This document shows, one piece after another, positions 17,094 through 26,607 of a stretch of 64,000 bases of DNA. Source of the DNA: an uncultured Draconibacterium sp. (lineage in GTDB: Bacteria > Bacteroidota > Bacteroidia > Bacteroidales > Prolixibacteraceae). Position 1 is the first letter of the stretch. Each line of letters opens with the position of its first letter. The position numbers were made by a program, and so were the translations under genes. Under the pieces are notes generated by a model. The model was not told where the DNA came from. It searched no databases and saw nothing but the letters and a program-made list of their open reading frames with translations. The stretch covers positions 697,501-761,500 of the forward strand of contig NZ_OY771647.1 in NCBI RefSeq assembly GCF_963674925.1. The letters are read 5' to 3'.

Positions 17094-18422
17094 CTATTTC
17101 TTTTTTCCCAAAGCCGTTTTTTGCTTTTTCGTTTTTTGCAAACGGCGCAAATCGGCTTCCATTCTCTTAATTTTTTCTTCTTTTTCTTCGAGCAAACGAT
17201 GAAGCGAAGCAATTTCATTCTCCACTTCACTTTCCGGAACATGCGCATTTAATCGGATTTTAAAATCGCTCAGCACATTCATATAATTGATAAAGGCCTC
17301 GTATGGCGAATCGAAATGACTGTAGGATTTATGCAGATTACCGCCGGCAAAAAACTTGGTCGACATATAAAAGAAATGATCGCTCGCCTGCAGGTAATTC
17401 CAATCCTTCTGAAGAACACTGTCGGTACACCGGGCCATTTGTTCTTTCATGGCATACAATTTTTCAAAGGCCTCTTTTTGCATCTCGTTCCCCAACCAGG
17501 CACTGAGATCGCGCTCTTCGTCGGACCAGGAGATTGGATGTGGAACACTAACAACAGAAATCGGCTGAAGTTCACTAACAGCCTCCGAAGGAGTTGAAAA
17601 TTTTAGCTTATCGCTTTTAACGATCTGTTCAGCCAACGCATTTAAGAAATCGAATATCCCGGCTTCTTTTGGCTGTCGGGTTCCAAACGAATCGTAACCC
17701 ATGAACAAGTTTATTACCTCTTCTTTTTCACCAACTTTTTCGAGCCAGCTCACATACTTTTCGGCTGTTAAGGGGTATTTATCCCAGTTTTTGTCTGAGA
17801 ACCGAAATCCAATGTCGTCGCTCAGTTTGTAGTTGCGCATTAACACTTTTAGCCGCGGATTAATGGCGTTTACATACAGAAAATCAGGACTTTTCCATCC
17901 CAGCACGTGTTTGGCTCCTTCGGTTAACATGGCCGAATAACCCAATTTGGCCACTTTCTCGCCAATTTCGTCGGAGTAGATCATTTCCGTATTTCGGAAA
18001 ACACGCGGTTTCTGTCCGAATAACCTGAAGATCTGATCATCGTGCTTTTTAACCTCATCGGTAAAAGCATGTATATCTTTTAACGAACTTAATGAATGCG
18101 AATAGGTTTCGGCCAAAAATTCAACACAACCGGTTTTTGCCAGCTTCTGAAACGACTCAATAACATCGGGCGCATAAAGCTCAAACTGTTCCAGTGCCAC
18201 GCCGGTTATCGAAAAAGCCACCTTAAACTTATCACCCAGTTTTTTAGCCAGTTCCAGCAACAATTTATTGGCCGGCAAATAACTTTTGTCGGCTATATTT
18301 CGAATTATGCTTTCGTTTGAATAATCGTCGTAATAGTAATGGTCGTTTCCGATATCGAAAAAACGGTAACGCCGGTGCCTGAACGGTTGATGTATTTGAA
18401 AAAACAAACAAATTGACTTCAT
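17094..18422 (-). CDS. Glycoside hydrolase family 57 (alpha-amylase / glucanotransferase type)
   Basis: A 442-residue GH57 protein acting on alpha-1,4-glucans. The family start FFQIHQPFRHRRYRFFDIG is present. Glu146 in FRNTEMIYSDEI matches the catalytic nucleophile and Asp244 in FMGYDSFGTRQ the acid/base region. The C-terminal 60 residues form a charged coiled-coil ending in a Lys-rich tail (KTKKQKTALGKKK), beyond the catalytic core. It sits 10 bases after the GT4 glycogen-synthase-like gene. The trio GT4, debranching enzyme and GH57 is a conserved glycogen set in Bacteroidota. Whether it hydrolyses or transfers glucan cannot be decided here. Confidence 0.93.
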   Translation of the reverse strand: MKSICLFFQIHQPFRHRRYRFFDIGNDHYYYDDYSNESIIRNIADKSYLPANKLLLELAKKLGDKFKVAFSITGVALEQFELYAPDVIESFQKLAKTGCVEFLAETYSHSLSSLKDIHAFTDEVKKHDDQIFRLFGQKPRVFRNTEMIYSDEIGEKVAKLGYSAMLTEGAKHVLGWKSPDFLYVNAINPRLKVLMRNYKLSDDIGFRFSDKNWDKYPLTAEKYVSWLEKVGEKEEVINLFMGYDSFGTRQPKEAGIFDFLNALAEQIVKSDKLKFSTPSEAVSELQPISVVSVPHPISWSDEERDLSAWLGNEMQKEAFEKLYAMKEQMARCTDSVLQKDWNYLQASDHFFYMSTKFFAGGNLHKSYSHFDSPYEAFINYMNVLSDFKIRLNAHVPESEVENEIASLHRLLEEKEEKIKRMEADLRRLQKTKKQKTALGKKK

Positions 18423-18432
18423 AATAACTGGG

Positions 18433-19725
18433 TTAATTTTCTTGCAAGGTACTCTCGTATACTTTTCTCACTTCGCGGGCCGAGTGTGTCCATTTTAATT
18501 CATCCACCTCTGTTTTTCCGGCACTTTTAAAATGCTGGGCCAAAGAGGAATAATTCAATACGCCATAAATAGAATCGGCCATTGCATAGGTATCCCAAAA
18601 ATCGATTTTTATGGCATGTTTTAAAATTTCCGATACGCCCGACTGATTGGATATTATTACCGGAACATTTAACTGCATGGCTTCAAGCGGCACAATTCCG
18701 AAAGGTTCCGATACCGACGGCATAACAAACACATCAGTCATGCTAAAAAGATCGTTTACATCGCTCCCCTTCAGGAAACCGGTAAAATGAAATTTATCGG
18801 CGATACCAAGCGCTGCTGTTCGCGCAATCATTTCGTTCATCATATCGCCGCTTCCGGCCATAACAAAACGCGCATTCTGCATTTTTTTGAGCACCAGATT
18901 TGCGGCTTCAACAAAATAGCCGGGGCCTTTTTGCATGGTTATCCTTCCTAAAAAAGTAACCACTTTATCGTTTACACCTTTTGGTGGCAATGTTCCTTTT
19001 TCTTGATTTACCGATTCAACGGCGTTATAAACGGTAACCACCTTTTCGGGCGCGATGCCGTACTTTTCGATTACCATTTTACGGGTAAGATTACTCACTG
19101 CAATAATTTTATCGGCCGCCTCCATTCCTTCACGCTCAATGGCATAAACCCGTGGATTTACATCTCCTCCACTTCGGTCGAAATCGGTGGCATGCACATG
19201 AATAACCAATGGCTTTCCGCTGGCCTGGCTGGCAGCAATTCCTGCCGGATAAGTGAGCCAGTCGTGGGCATGAATAATGTCGCAGGGATTATCTTCGGCA
19301 ATCAAACGAGCCACCAACGCATAATCGCGAATTTCTTTTAAGAGATCGGGGCCGTAACCACCACTAAATTCGATCTTTGAATTTTCGTCGGTTTCAACAA
19401 ATTTTGTCTGGCCTGTGTAGCGTTTGCTTTTTAATGTCCAGAATTCCTCTTCGGTAACATAAGGAAGAATGGGCGAATTTACTTCGAGGTATTCCATTGT
19501 TTTTCCGCCCTCATCAAAAGTAAAGGTCGTTCGGTTTACGGGAATGTTATTGGCTCCAATCAACTTTATTCGCGACTGATCTTCATCGCCAAACGCCTTC
19601 GGAACTACAAAAGTCAGGTCAATATCTTTAATCTCTGCCATACCTTTTGTAAGCCCGTAACAAGCTGTCCCCAATCCACCGGAGATATGGGGAGGAAATT
19701 CCCATCCAAACATTAATACCTTCAT
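18433..19725 (-). CDS. Glycogen-synthase-like glycosyltransferase (GT4)
   Basis: A 430-residue GT-B enzyme. The start is MKVLMFGWEFPPHISGGLGTACYGL (base 19725); the open frame of 59 codons upstream overlaps the debranching gene and is not family-like. The Gly-rich ISGGLGTA loop near the N-terminus plays the part of the KxGGL motif of glycogen/starch synthases. The donor site has VPSVSEPFGIVPLEAMQLNVPV with both Glu of EX7E. Placed between the debranching enzyme and GH57, it is probably the elongating glycogen synthase of this cluster. No ADP-glucose pyrophosphorylase gene is in the window, so the sugar-nucleotide donor (ADP- or UDP-glucose) is open. Confidence 0.9.
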   Translation of the reverse strand: MKVLMFGWEFPPHISGGLGTACYGLTKGMAEIKDIDLTFVVPKAFGDEDQSRIKLIGANNIPVNRTTFTFDEGGKTMEYLEVNSPILPYVTEEEFWTLKSKRYTGQTKFVETDENSKIEFSGGYGPDLLKEIRDYALVARLIAEDNPCDIIHAHDWLTYPAGIAASQASGKPLVIHVHATDFDRSGGDVNPRVYAIEREGMEAADKIIAVSNLTRKMVIEKYGIAPEKVVTVYNAVESVNQEKGTLPPKGVNDKVVTFLGRITMQKGPGYFVEAANLVLKKMQNARFVMAGSGDMMNEMIARTAALGIADKFHFTGFLKGSDVNDLFSMTDVFVMPSVSEPFGIVPLEAMQLNVPVIISNQSGVSEILKHAIKIDFWDTYAMADSIYGVLNYSSLAQHFKSAGKTEVDELKWTHSAREVRKVYESTLQEN

Positions 19726-19772
19726 CTGATCTTCTAATTTTCCGGTTCCACCAAAAATCAATTGTTTTTGGT

Positions 19773-21719
19773 TTATTCTGTATAGTTCTGCACCAAATCG
19801 AGCGCATACGAAACTCCGGCCACATTCCAGGCCTGCGAAATGGCGCCTTTTCCAACATGCGGCGGATCGCCATCGTACATTTCCGGAATATTCCCGATAC
19901 AATGCTCTGTCATTTCGGCTTCAAAACTTTCCATAATCTGTTTCACAAACGGTAAGCCTCCGCGCTTATGAATCTTTAAATAGGCTTCAACAAAAAACTG
20001 AAGTAACCAGGGCCAAACAGCCCCCTGATGCACTGCCAGCTCCCGTTCTTTCGGACCTCCGCTGATGTTCCCAAAGTAGCGTAAATGATCAGGCGACAAT
20101 GTTCGAAGCCCCCTGTTTGTTAGCAACTTGCGTTTCACCACACTTAACACCTGCTTTTGTTGTTCTTTGGTAAGCGGTGTATAATCCATGGCCACGGCAA
20201 TTACCATATTTGGTCGCACAGCCCATTCGTACTGCTCATCTTTTACCACATCGGCCAGGTAACCGTGTCCATCGCTCCAGAAGGTTTTCAGGAACGACTG
20301 CGCCACTTTATTAACCATGTGTTTCCACTTCGTAATAAATTCATGGTCGCCGGCCATGTCGGCCAAATCGAGCGCAAAACAAATGGCGTTAAACCACAGG
20401 GCATTCACCTCAACCGGCATTCCGGCGCGCGGTAAAACTGCCTTTCCGTCAACACTGGAATTCATCCAGGTTAATGCGGTATCTTCCTTTTCGGCATAAA
20501 TCAAACCGTTGGGCAACACCTTAATATCATCCTGTTTCTGACTTGCATAGGCATTGAGGATCCGTTTGATCACTTCTCCATATGTTTTCCAAAGAAACTT
20601 CGGATTGTTCTTTTTCTTTAAATACTGCTGAATAACCCAAATAAACCACAACGATGTGTCGGCAGAATGGTACTGCAGCTCTTTATCCTTGATCTGGTCG
20701 GGGAAAAAACCATCGTTAAAATATTTCAGGTACGAATCGAGTATTTTCTCGCACAGTTTCGGGTCGTTAAACGCCAGGCACAATCCGGGAAGCGATATAA
20801 AAGTTTGCCGGGTGATGCTGTTGTACCACGGAAAACCGGCAATAATATCGGCCGTGTAACCTTCGTGCATGATAAACTGGTGAGCAGCCCGTTCCAAAAC
20901 ACTGTTGAAAGTTTCTTTGCCTCCACGTTTGTTCTGCTCTTTGGTGAACCGCTGTTTTAACGACACCGGATTGGCTTCTGTTAATCCTGCGGCAAAAACG
21001 ATCGACTCGCCCTTTTTCATTGGGAACTCAAAATAGCCCGGCACAAAAAGATCCTCAAGATAATCGTAGCCCCGGATCAGCTCTTTCAGGTATTCAATAT
21101 CGTAATACCAATCGGGAACTCCCACAAAATCAATCGCCTTGCTGCACTGCATAAACAAATCGGGATAGCCTTCGTACAAACATGTTTTTATCCCGTTTTT
21201 GGCCTTCCCAAACTTGCGGTTTACAAACATATTGGCCTTACTCAGCTGATGAATATTTCGGAAAGCCAGAAATGGTTTTAATCGCAAAGTTGTTGGCGAT
21301 TTTGCTTCCTCAAGCGTATATTTTATCAGAATTTGTTCTTCCTTTTCAACCAGCAGCCGTTCTTTTGTTAGTACAACTCCACCAACGCGGTAGGTAATTT
21401 TTGGTATAGCATCAAACTCTACGTTACGGATGTATTTGTGCCCTTTGGGTTCGTAGGTGCCCCCTTTATAGCGGTGGATTCCGAGGTTGAATTCGGCCTC
21501 GTTTTGTATCACTGTTTCATCGAGCGACGAAAGCAACACATGTTTTTCTCCTCCAAATTTTTCAATAGGACAAACAAGCAAACCATGGTATTTTCGGGTA
21601 TTGCAGCCGTTTAGCGTTGTACTTAAGTAAGACCCGGCTCTATTTGATCGTAATATTTCTTTGAACAGCGAATATTCAAGATTTACCAGCTGCTCCTTAT
21701 CAAATTCAAGGTAATGCAT
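19773..21719 (-). CDS. Glycogen debranching enzyme, archaeal type (amylo-alpha-1,6-glucosidase)
   Basis: A 648-residue protein with an N-terminal GDE domain (SNRAGSYLSTTLNGCNTRKYHGLLV, then KHVLLSSLDETV) and a C-terminal (alpha/alpha)6 GH133-type domain (HEGYTADIIAGFPWYNSITRQTFISLPGL, SADTSLWFIW, AVHQGAVWPWLLQFFVEAYL). It removes alpha-1,6 branches from glycogen. It is much shorter than eukaryotic bifunctional debranchers and fits the archaeal/bacterial form. The GT4 gene follows after 47 bases and the GSCFA gene precedes by 73 bases, so co-transcription with the cluster is likely. Confidence 0.94.
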   Translation of the reverse strand: MHYLEFDKEQLVNLEYSLFKEILRSNRAGSYLSTTLNGCNTRKYHGLLVCPIEKFGGEKHVLLSSLDETVIQNEAEFNLGIHRYKGGTYEPKGHKYIRNVEFDAIPKITYRVGGVVLTKERLLVEKEEQILIKYTLEEAKSPTTLRLKPFLAFRNIHQLSKANMFVNRKFGKAKNGIKTCLYEGYPDLFMQCSKAIDFVGVPDWYYDIEYLKELIRGYDYLEDLFVPGYFEFPMKKGESIVFAAGLTEANPVSLKQRFTKEQNKRGGKETFNSVLERAAHQFIMHEGYTADIIAGFPWYNSITRQTFISLPGLCLAFNDPKLCEKILDSYLKYFNDGFFPDQIKDKELQYHSADTSLWFIWVIQQYLKKKNNPKFLWKTYGEVIKRILNAYASQKQDDIKVLPNGLIYAEKEDTALTWMNSSVDGKAVLPRAGMPVEVNALWFNAICFALDLADMAGDHEFITKWKHMVNKVAQSFLKTFWSDGHGYLADVVKDEQYEWAVRPNMVIAVAMDYTPLTKEQQKQVLSVVKRKLLTNRGLRTLSPDHLRYFGNISGGPKERELAVHQGAVWPWLLQFFVEAYLKIHKRGGLPFVKQIMESFEAEMTEHCIGNIPEMYDGDPPHVGKGAISQAWNVAGVSYALDLVQNYTE

Positions 21720-21792
21720 ATTAATAACACTTTGGTAAATTGAGTATTGGTTCAGCAGTCACAACGAAGTTGTCTCTACTAAGTTAAGGGAT

Positions 21793-22824
21793 TTAACTTA
21801 CAATTGTGTGGTCACTACCACCAAATTGCTCAATCTGTACATTAAAATAGTCTTTTTCTAACTTTAAATTAAGATACGGGAATCTTTTTTCCAGCAACTC
21901 TAATTTATTTAGAAAACTAAGGAGAAATTTGGAATATTCAAGGGACTTTTTGTTGATTGGGCGATGCTTTACAGCATTGCTTATTTTTTGAACTTCTCGG
22001 GCAATTTCAATACTTTCAGGATTAATTAGTGCCGTTTCAAAACGCGACCAGATATGTTTAACAGCCACCTCCGAAATGTGCAACATATCTTCGGCATAAA
22101 AACGATAATCGCGCAGCTCATCCATTACAATTTCGTACGACGGGAAATAGGCACATTTTTCAGCACCATGTTCCTGAATAAGCTGATCGACAGCCAAAAT
22201 CAGCGTCGACTTACTTCGCTGGTTTTCAACAGCGCCGTCTTTCCAATGACGAATTGGGCTGATTGTAAAAACCACTTTCAAATCAGGATTTACCTGCCAG
22301 ATTTTGAGCAGCAATTCACGATAAACGTCAACGATTTGTTGTACAGACAAACGTTCGCGCACAAACTCGCGGGCCGGAATTTTATGGCAGTTCGAAACCA
22401 GTTCGCCACTTTTTTTGTAGCGATAAATCCAGGCCGTACCAAAGGTGAGAAATAAAAAACCGGCCTGTTTTAAAAAAGTTGCCGAGCTTATAATACGCGT
22501 GTTGATGTCATCCAACGCCTTATTTTGCTCCGTATTTGAAAAACGACCATGATGACTAAAGCTGTGCCAAAGGCCGTTGTGTCTGATAAGATCGTTTGGA
22601 GAAAGCTGCCTCTCTTCGAGCAATAGCTGTAGCCCGTTGGCAACAGAAAGCGGGTTATACAAAATTCCAAACGGGTTAATGTCGACCGGGTATTTCAGGG
22701 CTTCCATTTTTGCCCCAACATTTTCGGTAAAACACGATCCCATAAACAGGTTTTTCTTTTTATAACCTGTTTGCCACTGAAACGACGGCACATCTACTAT
22801 GGTTTGGAACTTTGTTTCGTTCAT
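21793..22824 (-). CDS. GSCFA domain protein
   Basis: A 343-residue protein named for its motif: LFMGSCFTENVGAKM, with GSCFT at 29-33. This is a Bacteroidota/Proteobacteria family related to SGNH/GDSL hydrolases; the Ser in the motif is the likely nucleophile. NPFGILYNPLSV and the later FTISPIRHWKDGAVENQRSK segment are also typical. Substrate unknown. Its ATG begins on the base after the branching-enzyme TAA, so expression is tightly coupled to glycogen branching. That placement hints at a role in modifying glycogen or a glycogen-linked ester, but this is only inferred from position. Confidence 0.88.
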   Translation of the reverse strand: MNETKFQTIVDVPSFQWQTGYKKKNLFMGSCFTENVGAKMEALKYPVDINPFGILYNPLSVANGLQLLLEERQLSPNDLIRHNGLWHSFSHHGRFSNTEQNKALDDINTRIISSATFLKQAGFLFLTFGTAWIYRYKKSGELVSNCHKIPAREFVRERLSVQQIVDVYRELLLKIWQVNPDLKVVFTISPIRHWKDGAVENQRSKSTLILAVDQLIQEHGAEKCAYFPSYEIVMDELRDYRFYAEDMLHISEVAVKHIWSRFETALINPESIEIAREVQKISNAVKHRPINKKSLEYSKFLLSFLNKLELLEKRFPYLNLKLEKDYFNVQIEQFGGSDHTIVS

Positions 22825-24843
22825 TTACTTTACTTTTGGGATATCCACTTTTTTCAATACCAGTGCCGTTCTTGCCGGAAGGTAAAGTCTCAGGTAATGC
22901 TGGCTGTCCATTCCTTTGCTTGGCATGGTATAATAACTAATCTCCTCATCAACCCGGTCGTGACCACCAAAGCGGCCGGAATCGGTATTCAATACAATTT
23001 GATATTTCCCGGCACCCAGCGGGATTCCGTAATCGGTAAACGACTGCGTTGGATTAAAATTGAAAACAAACAAAAACAGTCCACGGTGGTAGGCCAGCAC
23101 TTTATCGGGTTTGTTTTCCAAAACCAGATCAACCGGAGGAATAGAAAGTATCTTATTCTGGTTGATCAGCTGAATCATTTCTTTGTCAAAATCATACAGC
23201 CAATGAAACTTCAGCTCCTGATCTTCGGCAATGCTCCAAATTCGGCGGGCATGCTGATAGGACCAATTGTTTCCAACGCGCGGGAAATCAATCCATTCGG
23301 GATGCCCGAATTCATTCCCCATAAAATTCAGGTAAGCACCGCCGGCAGTACTTGCTGTCGCCAGCCGGATCATTTTATGCAGTGCTATTCCACGGTCAAC
23401 AATCAGGTTGGGCTGATCTTTTCGCATGGAAAAATACATCTCTTTATCGATCAGCCGGAAGATGATGGTTTTATCGCCCACCAGGGCCTGGTCGTGCGAT
23501 TCGGCATAACTTACCACCTGCTCATCCATTCGCTTCGAGGTTAGCTGGTAAAAAATATCGCCAACCTCCCATTCGTCGTCCGACTTTTCTTTTATCATTT
23601 TTATCCAGAAGTCAGGAACGCCCATTGCCATTCTGAAATCGAATCCCAAACCGCCATCTTCAATCGCTGTTGCCAGTCCGGGCATTCCACTCATATCTTC
23701 GGCAATCGACAGTGCCCGCGGATTAATTTCTTTAATCAGCTTATTCGCCAGTTTAAAATAGGTAGTTGCCTCGTGGTCTACATTGGCATTAAAATAGTCG
23801 TCGTAAGTAGTGAATGCGATCTCCAAACCATGGTTGAAATACAACATGCTGGTTACTCCGTCGAAACGATATCCATCAAATTTATACTCCGTGAGCCAGT
23901 AGCTGATATTTGATAAAAGAAAGTGCAACACTTCATTTTTATCGTAGTTAAAACAATAGCTGTCCCATGCCGGATGCTCACCTTTTCCTCCTTCGTGGAA
24001 AAACTGGTAGCGTGTGCCATCGTAATTCCCCAAACCTTCAACTTCATTTTTTACGGCATGCGAATGCACCAAATCCATAATCACAGCAATTCCCATTCCG
24101 TGCGCCTCATCGATCAGTTGTTTTAGTTCCTCGGGCGTACCAAAACGCGACGAAGCCGCAAAAAAGCTACTTACATGATACCCAAAGCTCCCGTAATACG
24201 GGTGCTCCGGAATCGCCATCAACTGAATAACATTATAGCCGTTGGCTTTTATACGCGGCAACATCTGTTCACGAAATTCATTATAAGTATGTACCCGTTC
24301 CTCTTCGCCGGCCATACCCACATGTCCCTCATAAATAAGTGGGTGCTCGTCGGCCCGCTGGAACTCCGGATTCTTCCACTCGTATGGATTTTCGGGCGCC
24401 CAAACCTGGGCATTAAAAATGTGTGTATTTTCGTCCTGAACAACACGTGTAGCCCAGGCAGGTATTCGTTTTCCAAAGTTTATGGACCAATGCACATTTA
24501 AGGCATACAAATCGCCATGTGCTATTTGATCGGCTGCCAGATGCAATTCCCAAACACCATGATCGAGACTTGCAAAAGAGTACTCCACATTTTCATGCCA
24601 ATCGTTAAAAGTGCCAACCAGATAAATATGCGTTGCATTGGGTGCCCACTCGCGAATTACCCAGCCCGATTCGGTTCGGTGCAAACCAAAATACAAATGT
24701 CCGGTAGCAAAATCGGCTAGCGACCGACCGCCGGTAATTTCTTTTTCTTTACGATCAGCAAGTATCATTCGGTCGGAAATAACTCCGGCATAAGGCTCCA
24801 GCCACTTATCATTCTGAACTAACTTTGGCAGGTAACTTTTCAT
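22825..24843 (-). CDS. glgB: 1,4-alpha-glucan branching enzyme (GH13)
   Basis: A 672-residue GH13 enzyme forming alpha-1,6 branches in glycogen. A CBM48 domain lies at about 55-145 (HLYFGLHRTESGWVIREWAP, VGTFNDW). The catalytic barrel has LVHSHAVKN, Asp328 in DGYRFDGV (nucleophile), Glu382 in SIAEDMSG (acid/base) and a third Asp in YAESHDQALVG. The short N-terminus and overall pattern resemble the eukaryote-like GH13_8 branching enzymes rather than classical bacterial GlgB. It is the first gene of the glycogen cluster. A strong Shine-Dalgarno, AAAGGAG, lies 8 bases before the ATG, which is uncommon in Bacteroidota and suggests high expression. Confidence 0.96.
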   Translation of the reverse strand: MKSYLPKLVQNDKWLEPYAGVISDRMILADRKEKEITGGRSLADFATGHLYFGLHRTESGWVIREWAPNATHIYLVGTFNDWHENVEYSFASLDHGVWELHLAADQIAHGDLYALNVHWSINFGKRIPAWATRVVQDENTHIFNAQVWAPENPYEWKNPEFQRADEHPLIYEGHVGMAGEEERVHTYNEFREQMLPRIKANGYNVIQLMAIPEHPYYGSFGYHVSSFFAASSRFGTPEELKQLIDEAHGMGIAVIMDLVHSHAVKNEVEGLGNYDGTRYQFFHEGGKGEHPAWDSYCFNYDKNEVLHFLLSNISYWLTEYKFDGYRFDGVTSMLYFNHGLEIAFTTYDDYFNANVDHEATTYFKLANKLIKEINPRALSIAEDMSGMPGLATAIEDGGLGFDFRMAMGVPDFWIKMIKEKSDDEWEVGDIFYQLTSKRMDEQVVSYAESHDQALVGDKTIIFRLIDKEMYFSMRKDQPNLIVDRGIALHKMIRLATASTAGGAYLNFMGNEFGHPEWIDFPRVGNNWSYQHARRIWSIAEDQELKFHWLYDFDKEMIQLINQNKILSIPPVDLVLENKPDKVLAYHRGLFLFVFNFNPTQSFTDYGIPLGAGKYQIVLNTDSGRFGGHDRVDEEISYYTMPSKGMDSQHYLRLYLPARTALVLKKVDIPKVK

Positions 24844-24851
24844 CGATTTGG

Positions 24852-24858
24852 CTCCTTT
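24852..24858 (-). promoter_or_regulatory. Strong Shine-Dalgarno of glgB
   Basis: AAAGGAG on the minus strand, 8 bases before the ATG at 24843. It stands out because most starts in this window have weak, AT-rich leaders. Confidence 0.7.
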
Positions 24859-25119
24859 CTTTTTAGATTTTCAATTCCGAAGAACACTTCCGAATTTGTT
24901 TTTTAAAGATAGAGATTCAGACGTGAAAATGCAGATTATTAAAAGAAAATGCACTTCAATACCTCTTCTTTTTCCCTAAAAGTCATTAACTAACTGACAA
25001 GCAGACGTCTGTTGCAACGCAGTAAACATTTATAATTATTTAACTGCGAATAATTGCCGGTGCCCCGAAATAATAAGGAGAAAATTGGAGGATAGGAAAA
25101 GTGTTTTTGGATACTTCAG

Positions 25120-25158
25120 AAAAAACAAAAAAAAACCATGGCGGGGGGCGCCATGGTT
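25120..25158 (-). terminator. Orphan intrinsic terminator pointing toward glgB
   Basis: AACCATGGCG (25134-25143) pairs perfectly with CGCCATGGTT (25149-25158) around five G. On the minus strand it runs into a long T-tract. No minus-strand gene lies upstream of it within the divergent gap, so it ends either a small RNA or an attenuated glgB leader. Confidence 0.75.
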
Positions 25159-25344
25159 AGCAGTTGTTAATTAAATGCTGTTTAATTATAACTTAAAAAT
25201 GCACAGATAAGTATCAAATACTGTACCAAAATGCATTGATACTTTAAAAACATTTATGTTGTAAAATTGTTTTGAGGATGTCAAATATCAGGCTTTTTCA
25301 GCTGGTATTTTGTAATAGCAGGCCAGGAAAGGAATACAAAAGAT

Positions 25345-25354
25345 TACCTTTACG
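25345..25354 (+). promoter_or_regulatory. Promoter -7-like element
   Basis: TACCTTTACG resembles the Bacteroidota TAnnTTTG -7 box and lies 18 bases before the ATG at 25372. No good TTTG is found at the expected distance upstream. Confidence 0.35.
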
Positions 25355-25371
25355 CCTTTAAAGATTGACAA

Positions 25372-26604
25372 ATGAAGAAAACCGGATTTACTACTACAGC
25401 ATTAAATGTACCATATGCCAAACAAGACCCACACAAGGCACTGCAAATGCCCTTATACGAATCGGTAGCTTACGAATTTGATTCGGCTGAACAGATTGAG
25501 GCCAATTTCAGGGGCGATTATATTGCCCATGTTTACTCGCGAACAACAAGCCCAACGGTGGAGTATTTCGAGTTAAAACTAAAGGCGCTTACCCAAAGCA
25601 GTGGTGCAATTGCAGTAAGTTCGGGCATGGCCGCCATTACAAATACGATTATGGCGCTTACCAAAACGGGCGACAATATTATTTCCGGAAATCGTTTGTT
25701 TGGGCACAGTTATGCCTTGTTTCAGAATACGCTTTCTGAATTTGGACTGGAGACACGTTTTTGCGATTTAAGCTCTGAAACAGAAATTGAAAAACGTATC
25801 GATAAAAATACCCGCGCCATTTATTTTGAAACGGTAACCAATCCGCAACTGGATATTGCTGATATTGAAATGCTGTCGCGCGTGGCAAAAAAGCACAACC
25901 TGGTTTTAGTTGCCGACAGCACAATTACTCCACCCAATGTTTTTAGTGGCGGTAAATTTGGGGTAAATATCGAAGTGATGTCGACCACAAAATACATCTC
26001 CGGCGGGGCTACTTCGTTTGGAGGGGCCATTGTCGATCATGGTAATTTCGACTGGAACCGGAACCCAAATACGGCTTCTTACACTGAAAAATTTAAGGAG
26101 AATGCCTTTCTAATTAAAGTAAGAAAGAACGTTTACCGAAATACGGGAGGAAGCATGGCGCCACAAACTGCGCGCTTTCAAATTCAGGGGCTCGACATTC
26201 TGGAGCTTCGGGTAGAAAAATGCTACCAAAACTGCCTGGCCTTGGGTGAATTTATGAAAGCACATCCCCGGATTAAAACAGTGAGTTACCCGGGATTGAA
26301 AACCGACAAGCGATACAAGCTGGCTCAAAAATACTTTAACGGTGTTCCCGGCACTATAATGAGCTTCGAGCTGGAATCGAAAGCTGCCTGTTATTCGTTT
26401 ATGAATAAGCTGCAAATCATCCGCAGGGCCACCAATCTGAACGACAATAAATCGCTGATTATTCACCCACACTCAACAATTTATGCCGAGTTTACCGAAG
26501 AAGAACGTGTTGCAGCCTGCATTAACGACCGCATGATGCGCCTTTCGGTTGGTATTGAAAATGTGGCTGATATTATTGGGGATATTGAGACGGCGTTGCA
26601 ATGA
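25372..26604 (+). CDS. O-acetylhomoserine sulfhydrylase / Cys-Met metabolism PLP enzyme
   Basis: A 410-residue fold-type I PLP enzyme of the Cys/Met metabolism family. Landmarks: VYSRTTSPTVEYFE, SSGMAAITNTIMAL, Asp182 in VADSTITPP (binds the pyridine nitrogen) and Lys207 in STTKYISGGATSFGG (Schiff base). The C-terminal part LPxR-like region reads NLNDNKSLIIHPHSTIY with LRLSVGIEN. The family includes O-acetylhomoserine sulfhydrylase, cystathionine gamma-synthase and lyase, and methionine gamma-lyase. The context gives no choice, but the NPNTASYTEKFKENAF insert is most like O-acetylhomoserine sulfhydrylases. The gene stands alone, divergent from the glycogen cluster and followed by a repeat region. 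Confidence 0.88.
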   Translation: MKKTGFTTTALNVPYAKQDPHKALQMPLYESVAYEFDSAEQIEANFRGDYIAHVYSRTTSPTVEYFELKLKALTQSSGAIAVSSGMAAITNTIMALTKTGDNIISGNRLFGHSYALFQNTLSEFGLETRFCDLSSETEIEKRIDKNTRAIYFETVTNPQLDIADIEMLSRVAKKHNLVLVADSTITPPNVFSGGKFGVNIEVMSTTKYISGGATSFGGAIVDHGNFDWNRNPNTASYTEKFKENAFLIKVRKNVYRNTGGSMAPQTARFQIQGLDILELRVEKCYQNCLALGEFMKAHPRIKTVSYPGLKTDKRYKLAQKYFNGVPGTIMSFELESKAACYSFMNKLQIIRRATNLNDNKSLIIHPHSTIYAEFTEEERVAACINDRMMRLSVGIENVADIIGDIETALQ

Positions 26605-26607
26605 TAT

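Larger units (their letters stand above)
24844..25371. other. 528-bp divergent intergenic region between glgB and the PLP-enzyme gene
   Basis: It contains an orphan terminator-like hairpin read on the minus strand (25120-25158) and two further inverted repeats to its right: GTTAATTAAA with TTTAATTA near 25165-25190, and AAGTATCAA with TTGATACTT near 25209-25245. A promoter-like element lies just before the right-hand gene. No gene is seen. The cluster of hairpins could be a small RNA or a long glgB leader. Confidence 0.5.

Noticed and set aside
25159..25371. SAM-type riboswitch before the O-acetylhomoserine sulfhydrylase-type gene
   Set aside because: I could not match the SAM-I, SAM-II or SAM/SAH consensus, and the best promoter-like box is only about 20 bases before the start codon, leaving no room for a leader.
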